This document shows positions 20,810-31,650 of a stretch of 64,000 nucleotides of DNA, one piece after another. The notes beneath the pieces are model-generated. The model was not told the origin of the DNA, did no database searches, and was given only the letters and a program-made list of their open reading frames with translations. Made by a program: the position numbers and the translations under genes. How positions within the stretch are numbered: the first letter of the stretch is position 1; each line of letters opens with the position of its first letter. Source of the DNA: Mauremys mutica (taxonomy: Eukaryota > Chordata > Testudines > Geoemydidae); the NCBI RefSeq assembly GCF_020497125.1, contig NC_059073.1, positions 11,429,225 through 11,493,224 on the forward strand, read 5' to 3'.

Positions 20810-22305
20810 TTCATCAGAAGCAGGGTATCTTCACAGCTAAGGTTAAGACAAGAACTGGGTGTTGGAACATTACCTTACTTTGGAGCACAGGTAGACTGAC
20901 ACAAGTCATCAGAGAAATGAAAATCTCTGGCCTAGGTTTACTTTGCCTGAGTGAGATGAGATGGATTGGATGAGGCCAACTGTCATCAGAAGGTGTGACT
21001 GTTTTACATTCTGGAGGAGAAGATGGCAAACACTCATAAGGTGTAGTCTTATTATTAAGCAAGGAAGCTGCTAAAGCACCGAAGGAATGGGAACCTGTAA
21101 ACTCAACAATACTGATTGCTCAGTTTGTCATGAGCCATGCACAGTTGTTCAGTGTTATGTGACAACAAACGATAATGATGAACAGATCAAAGCTTGTATA
21201 GAGTCCTTTGCAAGCTCAATGAATATGGCCTTGTTATCCTCATGGGAGATCTAAATGCACAGGTCGATTATGATAATATTGGATATGAACGCATTATGGG
21301 CAGACACATTATGGGTATACCAGCACAGAATGACAATGGAGACCCTTTCGTTGAACTCTGCAGCCTATACCGTCTTAGCATTGGCGGAACACTATTTCCA
21401 TGCAAGGAAAGACCTAAACAGACATGGCGAGCAAATGACGGCTTCACCTAGAAGCCTGATAAGTGACCACCATCTTGTTATTGGGACAATCAAAATAAAA
21501 CTAATAAAAACCAAGCAAGGCAGAGGGTATGTGTGATACCAGAAAGTTAGCAGATCCATCCATGAAGGCAGACTTCAAGCTGCAACTCAGCAATAGATTT
21601 GAAGAGTTAACAACATTAGCAGATGATAGGGAAGAACAATGGCAGTATTTCAAAGGAGAAAGGATGGATGCAATTGGGGGTGAAGAGATCTAAAAAAGAC
21701 GAATGGCTCCAACCAGATACATGGAGGCTTACTGAAGAGAAGAAACAATTAAAGAAGAGAATTCAACAAAGAATGAGATGGCAGTAAAAGCTGCCGTGCA
21801 ACAAGAATATGTGGGAAAAGTCAAGGAAGTTAAAAGATCAGCTAAAAAAGAGAGATTGGATGGAAAAAGAAAGCAAAATAAGCTGAGGAGGCATAGAAGA
21901 GATGGGATTCTAAAAAGCTTCTTTTACTATCTAAACAACTGACATCACAATTCTCAAACTCTTGTGGCATTGTGAAGACTTGGGGTGTTATGATTTTAAC
22001 CACAGAGGAAGGACAGAATGCCCGTTGGATGGAACATTTCTAAACTGTGGTCAACCGGCCAGAACCACTAACATACATTGAGAGATGTAAACTTACCTGG
22101 ACTTACCTACATGACTAGATGTAATCACCTTTGAGGAAGTAACCAAGGCTATAAACCAGCTGAAGAGTGGTAAAACACCAAACTAAAATAAGGTGGATGC
22201 TGAAATGTTGAAAACTGGAGAGGAAGTGATGGTGAATTACATGTGCAGGCTGTATAGAATGGTTTGGGAAAAGGAGATCTATACTAAAGAATAGAGAAGA
22301 CATTG
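20810..22305 (+). pseudogene. RTE-like LINE, part 1: AP endonuclease and linker, decayed
   Basis: Frames with stops encode ...TGRLTQVIREMKISGLGLLC then SEMRW, the start of an APE-type endonuclease. An 85-codon frame at 21194-21451 encodes ILMGDLNAQVDYDNIGYE, and further on NDNGDPFVELC and the IGGT-LF-TW signature of RTE-type endonucleases. After 21540 the linker region includes LTTEEGQNARWMEHF and VNRPEPLTY, and 22120-22290 reads FEEVTKAINQLKSGKTPN, the region before the reverse transcriptase palm. Several stops and frameshifts show an old dead copy. The clade (RTE rather than a relative) is inferred from remembered motifs. Confidence 0.72.
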
Positions 22306-23410
22306 TGACAGATATGACAATATCCTGGACAAACCTTATGGAATTAAGATAAACATTATTGAATTAAGTTCGATACTTTTGGGGCCCACTGTATTAAAAA
22401 TTCAATTGTGTATGTGTTATTATATGTAACAATTGGAGATATACCAATCTCCTAGAACTGGAAGGGACCTTAAAAGGTCATGGAGTCCAGCCCCCTGCCT
22501 TCACTAGGAGGACCAATTTTTGCCCCAGATCCCTAAGTGGCCTCCTCAAGGATTGAACTCACAACCCTGGCTTTAGCAGGCCAATGCTCAAACCACTGAG
22601 CTATCCCTCCCCCTTCTCTAGGGGACTGACTAATGCAATCTCTGGAAAGGATTAGAAACATCAAATGACTTTTGGTGATTATATGTGCGAAGTGGAATTC
22701 TTAGGAAGGACTGGGGAGAAGGAGATTGCACCTCTTCTCCTAAGGACTCAGCCTTTGAAGTTTTGTCATGAGGGGAGGATCTTTTATCTGCTGATCACCA
22801 GTAACAGGAGGACAGTTCAAGGACCCAGTCTAGATTCTCTAGGGACCAAGAGACAAAGAAATGACTTTTGGATAAATAGCCTGAGTTTAAGGTGACTCAG
22901 TGCCTTCTTCCTGGTCCAGCAAACAGACAGGACCACTGGTCCATGAAGGGCCCCAGTCCTGAGGTCCTATAAGACTGGGTGTTAGTTCTGAGCAGAGGCC
23001 GTTTTGACCTTGGGACAATTATCGAGGTCCTTTATGAGGTTCTGACGGACTGCTCCTGCGACAGCCCATATGACAGTCGGGGTGATCTCTGCTAAGCATG
23101 TTAGCCTGTATATGGGTTCTTTGATTGGTTTAATATGTTTTCTCTGTAATGCTTTTACTCCAAGAATAAATAAACACGCATAGAAAGAGTTAGGCAGTTA
23201 CAGGGGGCAGTTACATGGTTATCAGTCTCTGAAGAGAAAGCAAGCAGATCTGCATAGGCAGACTGTCTTTTGCTGGGAATAACACAGTGAAGACAGGGAA
23301 CTGTTCCGCCTGGAGATACCCAAGAAAAGCAACAATGACGTGACTGGAAGCCTGAGAGGGGGTGTTGGGGGACTAGTTTATTTGTAGTAACTAGAGAAGG
23401 GTGACACACC
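22306..23410 (+). mobile_element. LTR-like insertion within the RTE-like LINE
   Basis: LINE homology stops near 22305 and resumes at about 23411 with VFCIILLNRMKTTVNKAL. The intervening 1.1 kb begins TGTGACAGATATG and ends GGGTGACACA, and carries an AATAAA signal at about 23165. That layout suggests a solo LTR, but the terminal inverted repeat and target duplication are not clean, and about 40 codons of LINE are missing at the join. It contains a SINE at 22441-22615. Confidence 0.4.
22441..22615 (-). mobile_element. tRNA-derived SINE (tortoise Cry I type)
   Basis: On the minus strand it reads GGGAGGGATAGCTCAGTGGT then GAGTTCAATCCTTGAGG, giving canonical RNA polymerase III A-box and B-box motifs from a tRNA ancestor. 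The tail (plus strand GGTCATGGAGTCCAGCCCCC, CTGGAAGGGACC) matches the SINEs at 46.2 and 54.8 kb. Confidence 0.88.
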
Positions 23411-24315
23411 TGGAAAAGTGTTTTGCATCATCCTTTTGAATAGGATGAAAACTACTGTTAACAAAGCACTCAGGGAAGAACAGGCTGGATTTCAAGCCAG
23501 TGGGTCATGTTCAGATCAGATCAAATTTTCATCCTGAGATGACTCATTGCAGAATACTCGCAGAAGATGTTTTTTAAATTCATTGATTTTATGAAAACAT
23601 TTGATAAGATCTTCCAGAGGGCTTCTCCTTGGACACTGAGACACAAAGGAATTCCAGCAACGATTGTTACTTTGATAAAAGGTTTGCATGATGAGTCTGC
23701 GTGCTGCATCAGGAAAGAGAGTAGAGACATGAAATGGTTTAAGATTGTTACTTGAATACAGCAAGGTTTCATATTATTCCCACTTTTCTTCTGCTTGTCA
23801 TAGACTTTGTGATGAAAAGACTAGCGGCTGCTGCCAAGGACACTGATATTATCTGGATGAGAGATAAGCTGCAAGACTTAGATTTTGCAGATGATTTGGT
23901 TGTACTGGATACCAGCTTGGTTGGAATGAAAAGACTCTTTATGATCAGAAAAGCAGAAGCTGACGAAGAGGGACTTCATATCAGTTCACAGAAGACAAAG
24001 ATCAGAGAGATAAGAGAGAATGCTGTCAACACTGGTGGATGTGTAAGATTGATGGAGAAGAGAATGAAGGAGTTGATTATTTCATCTATCTTGGAAATAC
24101 AATATCTGTTAATGGCCAGCTCACTAAAGACGTGAAGGGAAGAACGGGCAAAGCCTGTGGTCCATTTTCCCGTTTGTCAAACATCTGGAAGAGTAAGAAG
24201 ATACATCTGCACACTAAAATGAGTTTGTACAATGCTATTGTCCTCCCAGAACGATAGTATGCTCTGGAAACACCGCAGGGGTGGAAGCTCATAACAGAAA
24301 GCTGAATGTTTTGTT
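23411..24315 (+). pseudogene. RTE-like LINE, part 2: reverse transcriptase palm, decayed
   Basis: Resumes with NRMKTTVNKALREEQAGF, then FKFIDFMKTFDKIFQRASPW, GIPATIVTLIKGLHDESACC and LQDLDFADDLVVLDTSLVG. FADD (about 23886-23897) is the catalytic aspartate pair of the reverse transcriptase and is preserved although surrounding frames are broken by stops and at least two frameshifts. Downstream, YFIYLGNTISVNGQLTKDVK and GPFSRLSNIWKSKKIHLHTK are the typical C-terminal motifs of this LINE type. No intact product is possible. Confidence 0.78.
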
Positions 24316-24601
24316 CAAGGGCCTGTCTACACATAAAACACTGCACTGGTGTGGCTGTGCCGCTGTACCATTCCAGTAAAGACACTACCTATGCTGAGGG
24401 GAGGTTCTCCCATCAGCATCAGTACACCATTTCCACAAAAGGTGGTAGCTAGGTCGATGGGAGAACTCTTCCGTCAACCTAGCGCTATGTATATCGGAGG
24501 TTAGGTTGATTTAACTGCATCACTCAGGGGCGTGGATTTTTCAAACCCCTGAGTGATGCAGTTATACCAACCTAATTTCCTAATGTAGACTAGGCCTAAG
24601 A
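24316..24601 (+). mobile_element. Family B MITE inserted in the RTE-like LINE
   Basis: Starts CAAGGGCCTGTCTACACATA and ends ATGTAGACTAGGCCTAAG, so the ends are inverted repeats around TCTACA. Internal CATCACTCAGGGGCGTGGAT followed by AACCCCTGAGTGATGCAG forms a hairpin. LINE coding resumes directly after it. Confidence 0.75.
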
Positions 24602-24930
24602 AGAATCTTGGTAATTTATTGGAAGAGCTTGTGTAATCAATGAGGAAATGTTGTGCCACAGGGGGGAGCAGATGGCAGACTCAGTAATTGACAGAGATGG
24701 CTATTGTGGTTTGGTCATGTCACCAGGCTACCCCATGGCGGAAGCACAAGGTACATCTCAGACTGGATCTCTCTGAGGCAGGGGGGAAGAAAGCAGGGAG
24801 GACAAAGGTTGACATATAATAGGATAATTGAAAATGTGCTGCCATCATGGAAATCACTTATGATGGAGTCAAACCTTTTGCTCTGGACAAACAGCAGTGC
24901 AAAGATTAATTGCCTCATATGCCACTAGGC
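24602..24930 (+). pseudogene. RTE-like LINE, part 3: C-terminal domain, decayed
   Basis: A 74-codon frame at 24704-24928 encodes MWFGHVTRLPHGGSTRYISD and then GGRKQGGQRLTYNRIIENVL, matching the W-GHV-R-P...G-R-RGRP-TW C-terminal signature of RTE-like LINEs. It follows the MITE and ends at a stop near 24928. Confidence 0.7.
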
Positions 24931-25545
24931 ACAGGAGACTCTATGGGTAAGTAAGAAAAGGTTACTTTCTCTCCCTTGGTTGTTCCAAAGTTCTGATATG
25001 AAATGTTCCTACATTCCATGGACAAGATACTACCACCTTTCCTCATCCTGAGTAAGACACTACTCTGCAAATAGCATCACTGATTTCAATCATGGTGACA
25101 GATGAAGAATGGCAGAACTGAGCCTCTTGTATTTAGAGGCCATTCAGATAAAGGAGTTTTTGAAAGAAGGAGCATCAGCTAGAAACCAACAGGGCTAATC
25201 TGAGTTGACAAGGGGAGCCTGCACACTGATGATTAGACTAATATCATCATCCTTAGTGTAAGGATCCCTCCAGCCCCATCATTCACATTGGAAGCTGTTT
25301 TATGATTAGATAACATCCTCTGCTACAAGGGGAGTAGCTCCACCAATGATTGAGTTGGAACAATGCACCTTTGGAACTACTAATTCCTTCTTCCACACTT
25401 CATGTCTTCATATACTGGCCTACTAACGTGGACTGCAATGAGCTCCTGATGTCCCAGAGGCTTGAAGAATCAGTTGATCTCAGCTGTTAAATGCTTCCTG
25501 TTTGTCCCTTCCAAATGTCATTCCAAAAATAGTTGTTGTGCAAGC
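24931..25545. other. No gene seen
   Basis: Unique-looking sequence between two LINE relics, with no recognisable domain. Confidence 0.5.
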
Positions 25546-26357
25546 GGAGCTTGCTTTCCCCTCTCCTCCTGATGAGGTTCAACAAGGACAAGTGCAGAGT
25601 CCTGCACTTAGGACGGAAGAATCCCATTCACTGCTACAGGCTGGGGACCAACTGGCTAAGCAGCGGTTCTGCAGAAAAGGACCTGGGGATTACAGTGAAT
25701 GAGAAGCTGGATATGAGTCAGCAGTGTGCCCTTGTTGCCAAGAAGGCTAATGGCATATTGGGCTGCATTAGTGAGAGCATTGCCAGCAGATCGAGGGACG
25801 TGATCATTCTCCTCTATTCAGCACTGGTGAGGCCACATCTGGAGTATTGTGTCCAGTTTTGGGCCCCCCACTACAAAAAGGATGTGGACAATTTGGAGAG
25901 AGTCCAGAGGAGGGCAACAAAAATTATTAGAGGGCTGGGGTACATGAGTTACGAGGAGAGGCTGAGGGAATTGGGCTTATTTAGTCTGTAGAAGTGAAGA
26001 GTGAGGGGGGAATTGATAGTAGCCTTCAACTACCTGAAGGGGGGTTTCAAAGAGGATGGAGCTAGGCTGTTCTCAATGGTGGCAGATGACAGAACAAGGA
26101 GTAATGGTCTCAAGTTGCAGTGGGGGAGGTCTAGGTTGGATATTAGGAAACACTATTTCACTAGAAGAGTGGTGAAGTACTGGAATGGGTTACCTAGGGA
26201 GGTGGTGGAATTGACATCTTTAGAGGTTTTTAAGGCCTGGCTTGACAAAGCCCTGGCTGGGATGATTTAGTTGGGGTTGGTCCTGCTTTGAACAGGGGAT
26301 TGGACTAGATGACCTCCTGATGTCCCTTCCAACCTTAATCTTCTATGATTCTATGAT
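25546..26357 (+). pseudogene. CR1 LINE: reverse transcriptase C-terminus and 3' tail with octamer repeats
   Basis: The frame encodes [60 protein letters not shown] and [11 protein letters not shown], the standard thumb and C-terminal motifs of CR1 ORF2. Two in-frame stops (TAG at 25989 and TGA at 25995) interrupt it, then the same frame continues to the natural stop at 26268-26270. The 3' UTR ends TTCTATGATTCTATGATT, the CR1-specific octamer repeat. It is 5'-truncated and one of the least decayed LINE copies in the window. The end of its 3' UTR resembles the SINE tails here. Confidence 0.92.
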
Positions 26358-26929
26358 TCCTGGTGATGTCATAACATGTTGCACCAGGTTAATGTCCATC
26401 TGTATATATAGGATGAACCAAGCTTAGGTGTGAAGCTCCAGGGGGAATAGTTTGAAGCTGTGTATATAAATGACGAAAAAATATTGTGAGTGTATGTTTG
26501 TATGCTGGGGGGCGGCTTCACCAGCTATTGCTGAGATGCAGGTGCTCAGATACTATGGTGATGAGGGCAAGGTAAGAACAGGAATAGGAGAGAAGCTATT
26601 GCTTCAGCTGCCTAAGGTCAGCCTGGGGATGGGAGGAGAACAAGAGAAGCAGTGTTGCTGCAGAAAGTGGTGCTGATGGCTTAGTAGGCAGCACTTTTCC
26701 TTCTGAATCAGTCCTGAGCCAATGTCCCTGCATGTTGCTACAGGCACGGTGCTGCCAGAGCTGCAGGTTTTAGGTTGATCTGTAATGGAAGCTCTAACCA
26801 CTTGTCCACAACAGGGGTGTTAGAAGGCACCCACTTCATGCTTTGGGAACACTTGGAGATGCTCGGCTGGAAGGTGCAAGGTTGTTGCTCAGTGTAGTTC
26901 TAAACAAGGATATGATAACAGCTGTTTAC
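26358..26929. other. No gene seen
   Basis: Short intervening sequence between two CR1 copies with no identifiable feature. Confidence 0.5.
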
Positions 26930-27695
26930 TTTGATAATGCTCCTCTGGTCAAAAAAGTGAACAGAAAGTTGGGAATCATTAAGAAAGGGATAGATAATAA
27001 GACAGAAAATATCATGTTGCCTCTATATAAATCCATGGTACACCCACATCTTGAATACTGCATGCAGATGTGGTTGCCCCATCTCAAAAAAAGATACACT
27101 GGAATTGGAAAAGGTTCAGAAAAGGGAAAAAAATGATTAGGGGTATGGAACAGCTTCCATATAAGAAGAGATTAATAAGACTGGGACTTTTCAGCTTGGA
27201 AAAGAAACGACTAAGGGGGGATATGATAGAGGTCTATAAAATCATGAGTGGTGTGGAGAAAGTAAATATGGAAGTATTATTTACTCCTTCTCATAACACA
27301 AGAACTAGGGGTCACCAAATGAAATTAACAGGCAGCAGGTTTAAAACAAACAAAAGGAAGTATTTCTTCACACAATGCACAGTCAATCTGTGGAACTCCT
27401 TGCCAGAGGATGCCGTGAAGACCAAGACTATAACAAGGTTAAAAAAAGAACTAGATAAGTTCATGGAGGATAGGTCCATCAATGGCTATTAGCCAGAATG
27501 GACAAGGATGGTGTCCCTAGCCTCTGTTTGCCAGAAGCTGGGAATGGGAGACAGGGGATGGAGCACTTGATGATTATCTATTCTGTTCATTCCATCAGGG
27601 GCACCTGGTATTGGCCACTGTCGGAGGACAGGTTACTGGACTAGATGGACCTTTGATCTGACCCCAGATAACCATTCTTATGTTCTTATGGTACT
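26930..27695 (+). pseudogene. CR1-like LINE: reverse transcriptase C-terminus and 3' UTR
   Basis: Encodes [40 protein letters not shown], a frameshift near 27100, then [20 protein letters not shown] and [20 protein letters not shown] to a stop at 27490. The 3' UTR contains CCTCTGTTTGCCAGAAGCTG and ends CATTCTTATGTTCTTATGG. It belongs to a different subfamily from the copy at 25.5 kb and is close to the one at 55.0 kb. Confidence 0.9.
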
Positions 27696-27960
27696 TTTAT
27701 CAACTTTTGGGGCATTAGCCCCAATGTCCTGGACAAATTCTAATCTGGGTGGTTATATTCTTCCTTCCTAACTTCTACTAACATTTCTTGTGAATAATGG
27801 TACTTTTCACCTCCTGCCCTAAACCATTATATACTGCTACACATCTGCGGCCTTCTACTCAAGAGGCAACTGCACCTCAGAGATGGGTGGAGAATTTCTT
27901 GATATATATGTAATCTAGAAAGTGCTTTGGGATCTTTTGGGATGAAAGGCACTATGTAAA
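27696..27960. other. No gene; decayed sequence
   Basis: Around 27920 AAAGTGCTTTGGGATCTTTT resembles a family A remnant. Otherwise nothing is visible. Confidence 0.35.
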
Positions 27961-28075
27961 CATAGGCACACAGGAACTGCCACACTGGATCAGATCAGTG
28001 ATCCAGTCTGGTACTCTGCCTCTGACAATGGCCAGTACCTGGTGCTTCAGACAAAGGAAACTCTTACCCATTCTT
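27961..28075 (-). mobile_element. CR1-like LINE 3' tail fragment
   Basis: Reads ACATAGGCACACAGGAACTG, then CTGGATCAGATCAGTGATCC and GACAATGGCCAGTACCTGGT, a reverse-complement CR1 3' UTR from a diverged subfamily. Confidence 0.65.
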
Positions 28076-28254
28076 TTATTTGTACAATGTGAATGCGGCC
28101 TGCAAGCATATCTGATTGTGAGTAAAAATACCGACAGCTATGCTGAATATTCTCCTTCGCTACAATGATTGTTGGTCTCATAGGGAAATAGTCATAAAGT
28201 GAAAATGAGAAAAGAATTGGAGGGCATGGCCCATTAACACAGATTAAATGAATT

Positions 28255-28352
28255 TAATGTGCCGGATCCTCAGATGATGTAAACTGGCATTGCTCCATTG
28301 CAATCAATGGTGCTACACTGATTTATAGCAGCTGAGGATCTGGCCCCCTAGG
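28255..28352. mobile_element. Palindromic MITE relic
   Basis: The left arm GGATCCTCAGATGATGTAAA and right arm ATAGCAGCTGAGGATCTGGC are near inverted repeats around ATTGCAATCAATGG. This is the layout of an old foldback MITE common in sauropsids. Confidence 0.5.
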
Positions 28353-30149
28353 GTTAGAATAGAGAATATGACGAAGAGAGGTATGATAGCCAAGTGTTAC
28401 TACCAGAAGCAGTAATAGTGATGGGTTACTTAAGATGGTTAAAGTGGGTATAGCCAGGTGTGATGAATGGAATTAGGGAAGGGGGAAATGTATGTTAAAC
28501 TTCAGCAGCCAATTCCATTCCTGGTGTAACTTCCATCTTCAATCAATGCATGGGATCCCAATGAGGTCAGATAGAATCTGGAGTAATAGACGTATCTAAG
28601 CATACAGCTGGAATGCAGTTTTGCTCTAGCACAGAGGAACGGGTAAGATGAACTGCCTGTGACATCGTCTGCTATTTTCCGATTCCCATGCAATATCATT
28701 CCTCCTGAAGCTCTCAACCCGCCTTTGAGTTTTCTCCTAAGAGCCTCCCATACACCGTAAAGACAGTGAAATATAACAACAGACATTAAAAAAACAACAA
28801 CAACTCTGCACTTCCTGGTGTGAAATGAACTCCTGTTCCAGACTTTAATTGCTGGGTCTCAGTAGGGACTTTGATGGACTACCCGACAGGATACTTGTTA
28901 ATAAACTCAACCAGTCCCCTTTTCATTCCTCTGGCCATTAAATAGATGATTGAGTTTTGGAATGGAGGAGAACAGAAATAACTTGATGTCTCTTTGTCTC
29001 AGTCTTTTTGTTTTGTCGGTGCTGAAGTTACAGATGCCCATTAAAGTAATACCAGTCATTCACAAAGAGTGAACTCTAAGTAGCAATGTTGTAAATTTGC
29101 ATGAGTGATGGCATTTATAGTCTAAATGGGTTACTGTGGATGCAGGTCAGAGAGCACTCTGCTTTTGTTTAGTGAAAACCCCATTAAAGATTAATCCAAC
29201 AAAGACTGGTCATAAACATTTACCACTGTAACACCATAAAAGTTAATGGTATCCGTAAATAGGATTTTGGAACAAGCACACAGCATGAGTCATGGCACTG
29301 TGAAAACACAACACAGAATAAAATAGGAGCTTGTAAGAGGCTGGCAGGGTTTGCCTAAAACACCCCACCCTGTGAGCAGTTGACCTTGTTGGGAAAGAGT
29401 TAAATGGGTTATTTTTGCTGAATCAATGATTTCTTACCCCTACTGCCTATAATGGAGGTGGGGGGTGGTTTTCGGGGAAGAGAGGATCTAGTATGTGAGC
29501 TAAGCAGTCCTGAGGGAGGAATCCTAGGAGCAGCCAAATTGGAACCAAAATTTTGAACCAGATTTGGTGATGGATTATTGCTGATTTCTTTGTTAATATA
29601 TGAGGTGCATTTGGACTTTACATATTATATGGGCTGTGATCACACTGCAGACTGAACACCTGCTCAGATAACTCCTTTGTGATCTTCTAATGCAAAGATA
29701 TCTGAGGCCTTTTCTGATCTAACTTACACCAGTGCAGTTCTGGTGTAACTCCATTGACTTCAGTAGGGTTAATCCAAATTTGCACCACTGTGCATGTGAT
29801 CAGAATCAGGACCCCAATTTTATTCAGAGGGGCACAAATGCATTTATACCATGATGTATGTTTGCACTATGCATACAAATGGTGAATACAAGGATATGGT
29901 ATGTGCAGATCTTTAAAGGATATAGGCATCACTGCATAAACGATGTACAGATCCCTACATAAATGTCCCTTGGAATGGGAGATGTTCTTATTAGAACCTT
30001 TCTAAACAGTGTCAATTTTTCATGATGTCTTCTCTTGTAATGTTAGCTTTGGATAGTTTCCTGCATCCTCTCCCCAAAGTCTCCCCTCCTCTTAGAAATC
30101 CATAGTTTCCCTCTTTGGCTATAGGAAATATATAAATAAAAGCTCTTCA
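28353..30149. other. No gene; one possible foldback MITE relic at 29715-29815
   Basis: Mostly unique-looking. Positions 29715-29815 contain TGTAACTCCATTGACTTCAG flanked by TGATCTAAC and GATCAGAATCAGG, similar in layout to the relic at 28255. No coding domain is visible. Confidence 0.4.
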
Positions 30150-31452
30150 CCTGGGGAGTTATAGACCAATCAGCCTAACTTCAATACCTGGCAAGATACT
30201 GGAACAAATTATTAAGCAATCACTCTGTAAACACCTAGAGAATAAGTATTAGCCAACATGGATTTGTCAAGAACAAATCATGCCAGATGGTACCAACCTC
30301 AATCTCTTCTTAGACAGGGTTACTGGCCTAGTGGATGTGGGGAAGCTGTAGATATACCTTGATTTTAATAAGGCTTTTGACACAGTCCTATATGACATTC
30401 TCATAAGCAAACTAGGGAAATGGGATCTAGATTAAATTACTATAAGGTGGGGTGCACAACTGGTTGAAAGACCAAACTCAAAGAGTATTTATCAATGGTT
30501 CACCGTCAAACTGGGAGGATGTATCTAGTGGGGTCCCACAGGAATTAGACCTGGGCCTGGGTTATAGTCAATATTTTCATTAATTACTTGGATAATGAAG
30601 TGGAGAGTATGCTTATAAAATTTTCAGAAGACACTAACCTGGGAGAGGTTGCTAGAACATTGAAGGACATGATTAGAATTCAAAATGACCTTGAGAAATT
30701 GGAGAATTGGTTTGAAATCAAGAAGATGAAATTCATTAAAGACAAGTGCAAAGTACTACACTTAGGAAGAAAAAACCAAATGCGCAGCTACAAAATCGAG
30801 AATAACTGGCTAGGCGGTAGCACTGATTAAAAGGATTTAGGTTTATAGTGGATCACAAATTGAATATGAGACAACAATGTGACGTAGTTACTAAGAAGAC
30901 CAATATGATTCCGGGGTGTATTAACAAGAGCGTCGTATGTAAGACATGGAAGGTAATTGTCCTACTCTACTCAGCACTGATGGGGCCTTGGATAGAGTAT
31001 TGTGTCCAGTTATGGGTGCCACACTTTAAGAAAGATATGGCGAATTGGGGAAAGTCCAGAGGAGAGTAACAAAATGATGAAAGGTTTAGAAAACCTGACC
31101 TAGGAGGAAAGGTTAAAAAAAAGGACATGTTTCATTTTGAGAATAGAAGACTGAGAGGGGACTTTAAAATAGTCTTCAAATGCATTAAGGGCTGTTATAA
31201 AGAGGATTGTGATCAATTGTTCTCCATGTCCACCCAAGGTAGGACAAGACCCGTCATGGGTTTTATCTGCAAAAAGGGCCATTTAGATTAGGTGTTAGGA
31301 AAAACTTTTTAACTCTAAGGGTAGTTAAGCTGTGGAGTTGGCTTCCAAGGGAGGCTGTGGAATCCCCAGCACTAGAGGTTTTTAAGAACAGGCTGGACAA
31401 ACACTTGTGAGGGATGATCTAGGTATACTCACTCCTGCCTTGGCCCAGGAGG
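30150..31452 (+). pseudogene. CR1 LINE: reverse transcriptase palm to 3' end, heavily decayed
   Basis: Across shifting frames the DNA encodes NQPNF-type palm text, then FNKAFDTVLYDILISKLGKW near 30360-30425, GVPQ at about 30530, and in the 80-codon frame at 30588-30830 the segment IKFSEDTNLG. There the catalytic F/YADD box is altered to FSED, so the enzyme is dead. [20 protein letters not shown] follows, and a later frame at 30848-31069 holds LLYSALMGPWIEYCVQLWVP. The end reads GAACAGGCTGGACAAACACT. Many stops show a long time since insertion. Confidence 0.85.
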
Positions 31453-31457
31453 CTAGA

Positions 31458-31650
31458 CTAGAGTCATACAATCATAGAGTTTAAGGCCAGAAGGGATCAC
31501 AAAATCATCTAGTCTGACTTCCTGTATATCTCAGGCCACCTGCACCACCCTGCAGCCAGCCACTAAACCAAACAAAGGAAATGAGACCAAATTATTACAA
31601 GCCATAGCAGACTCGGCTGTTATAACCTCTTGAGTTCCCTTCCAGCCCTA
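31458..31650 (-). mobile_element. CR1-like 3' tail (AGAAGGGA...CTAGTCTGAC subfamily)
   Basis: TCATAGAGTTTAAGGCCAGA and ATCATCTAGTCTGACTTCCT closely match the longer copy at 57135 and the remnant at 43955. It abuts the end of the plus-strand CR1. Confidence 0.7.
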
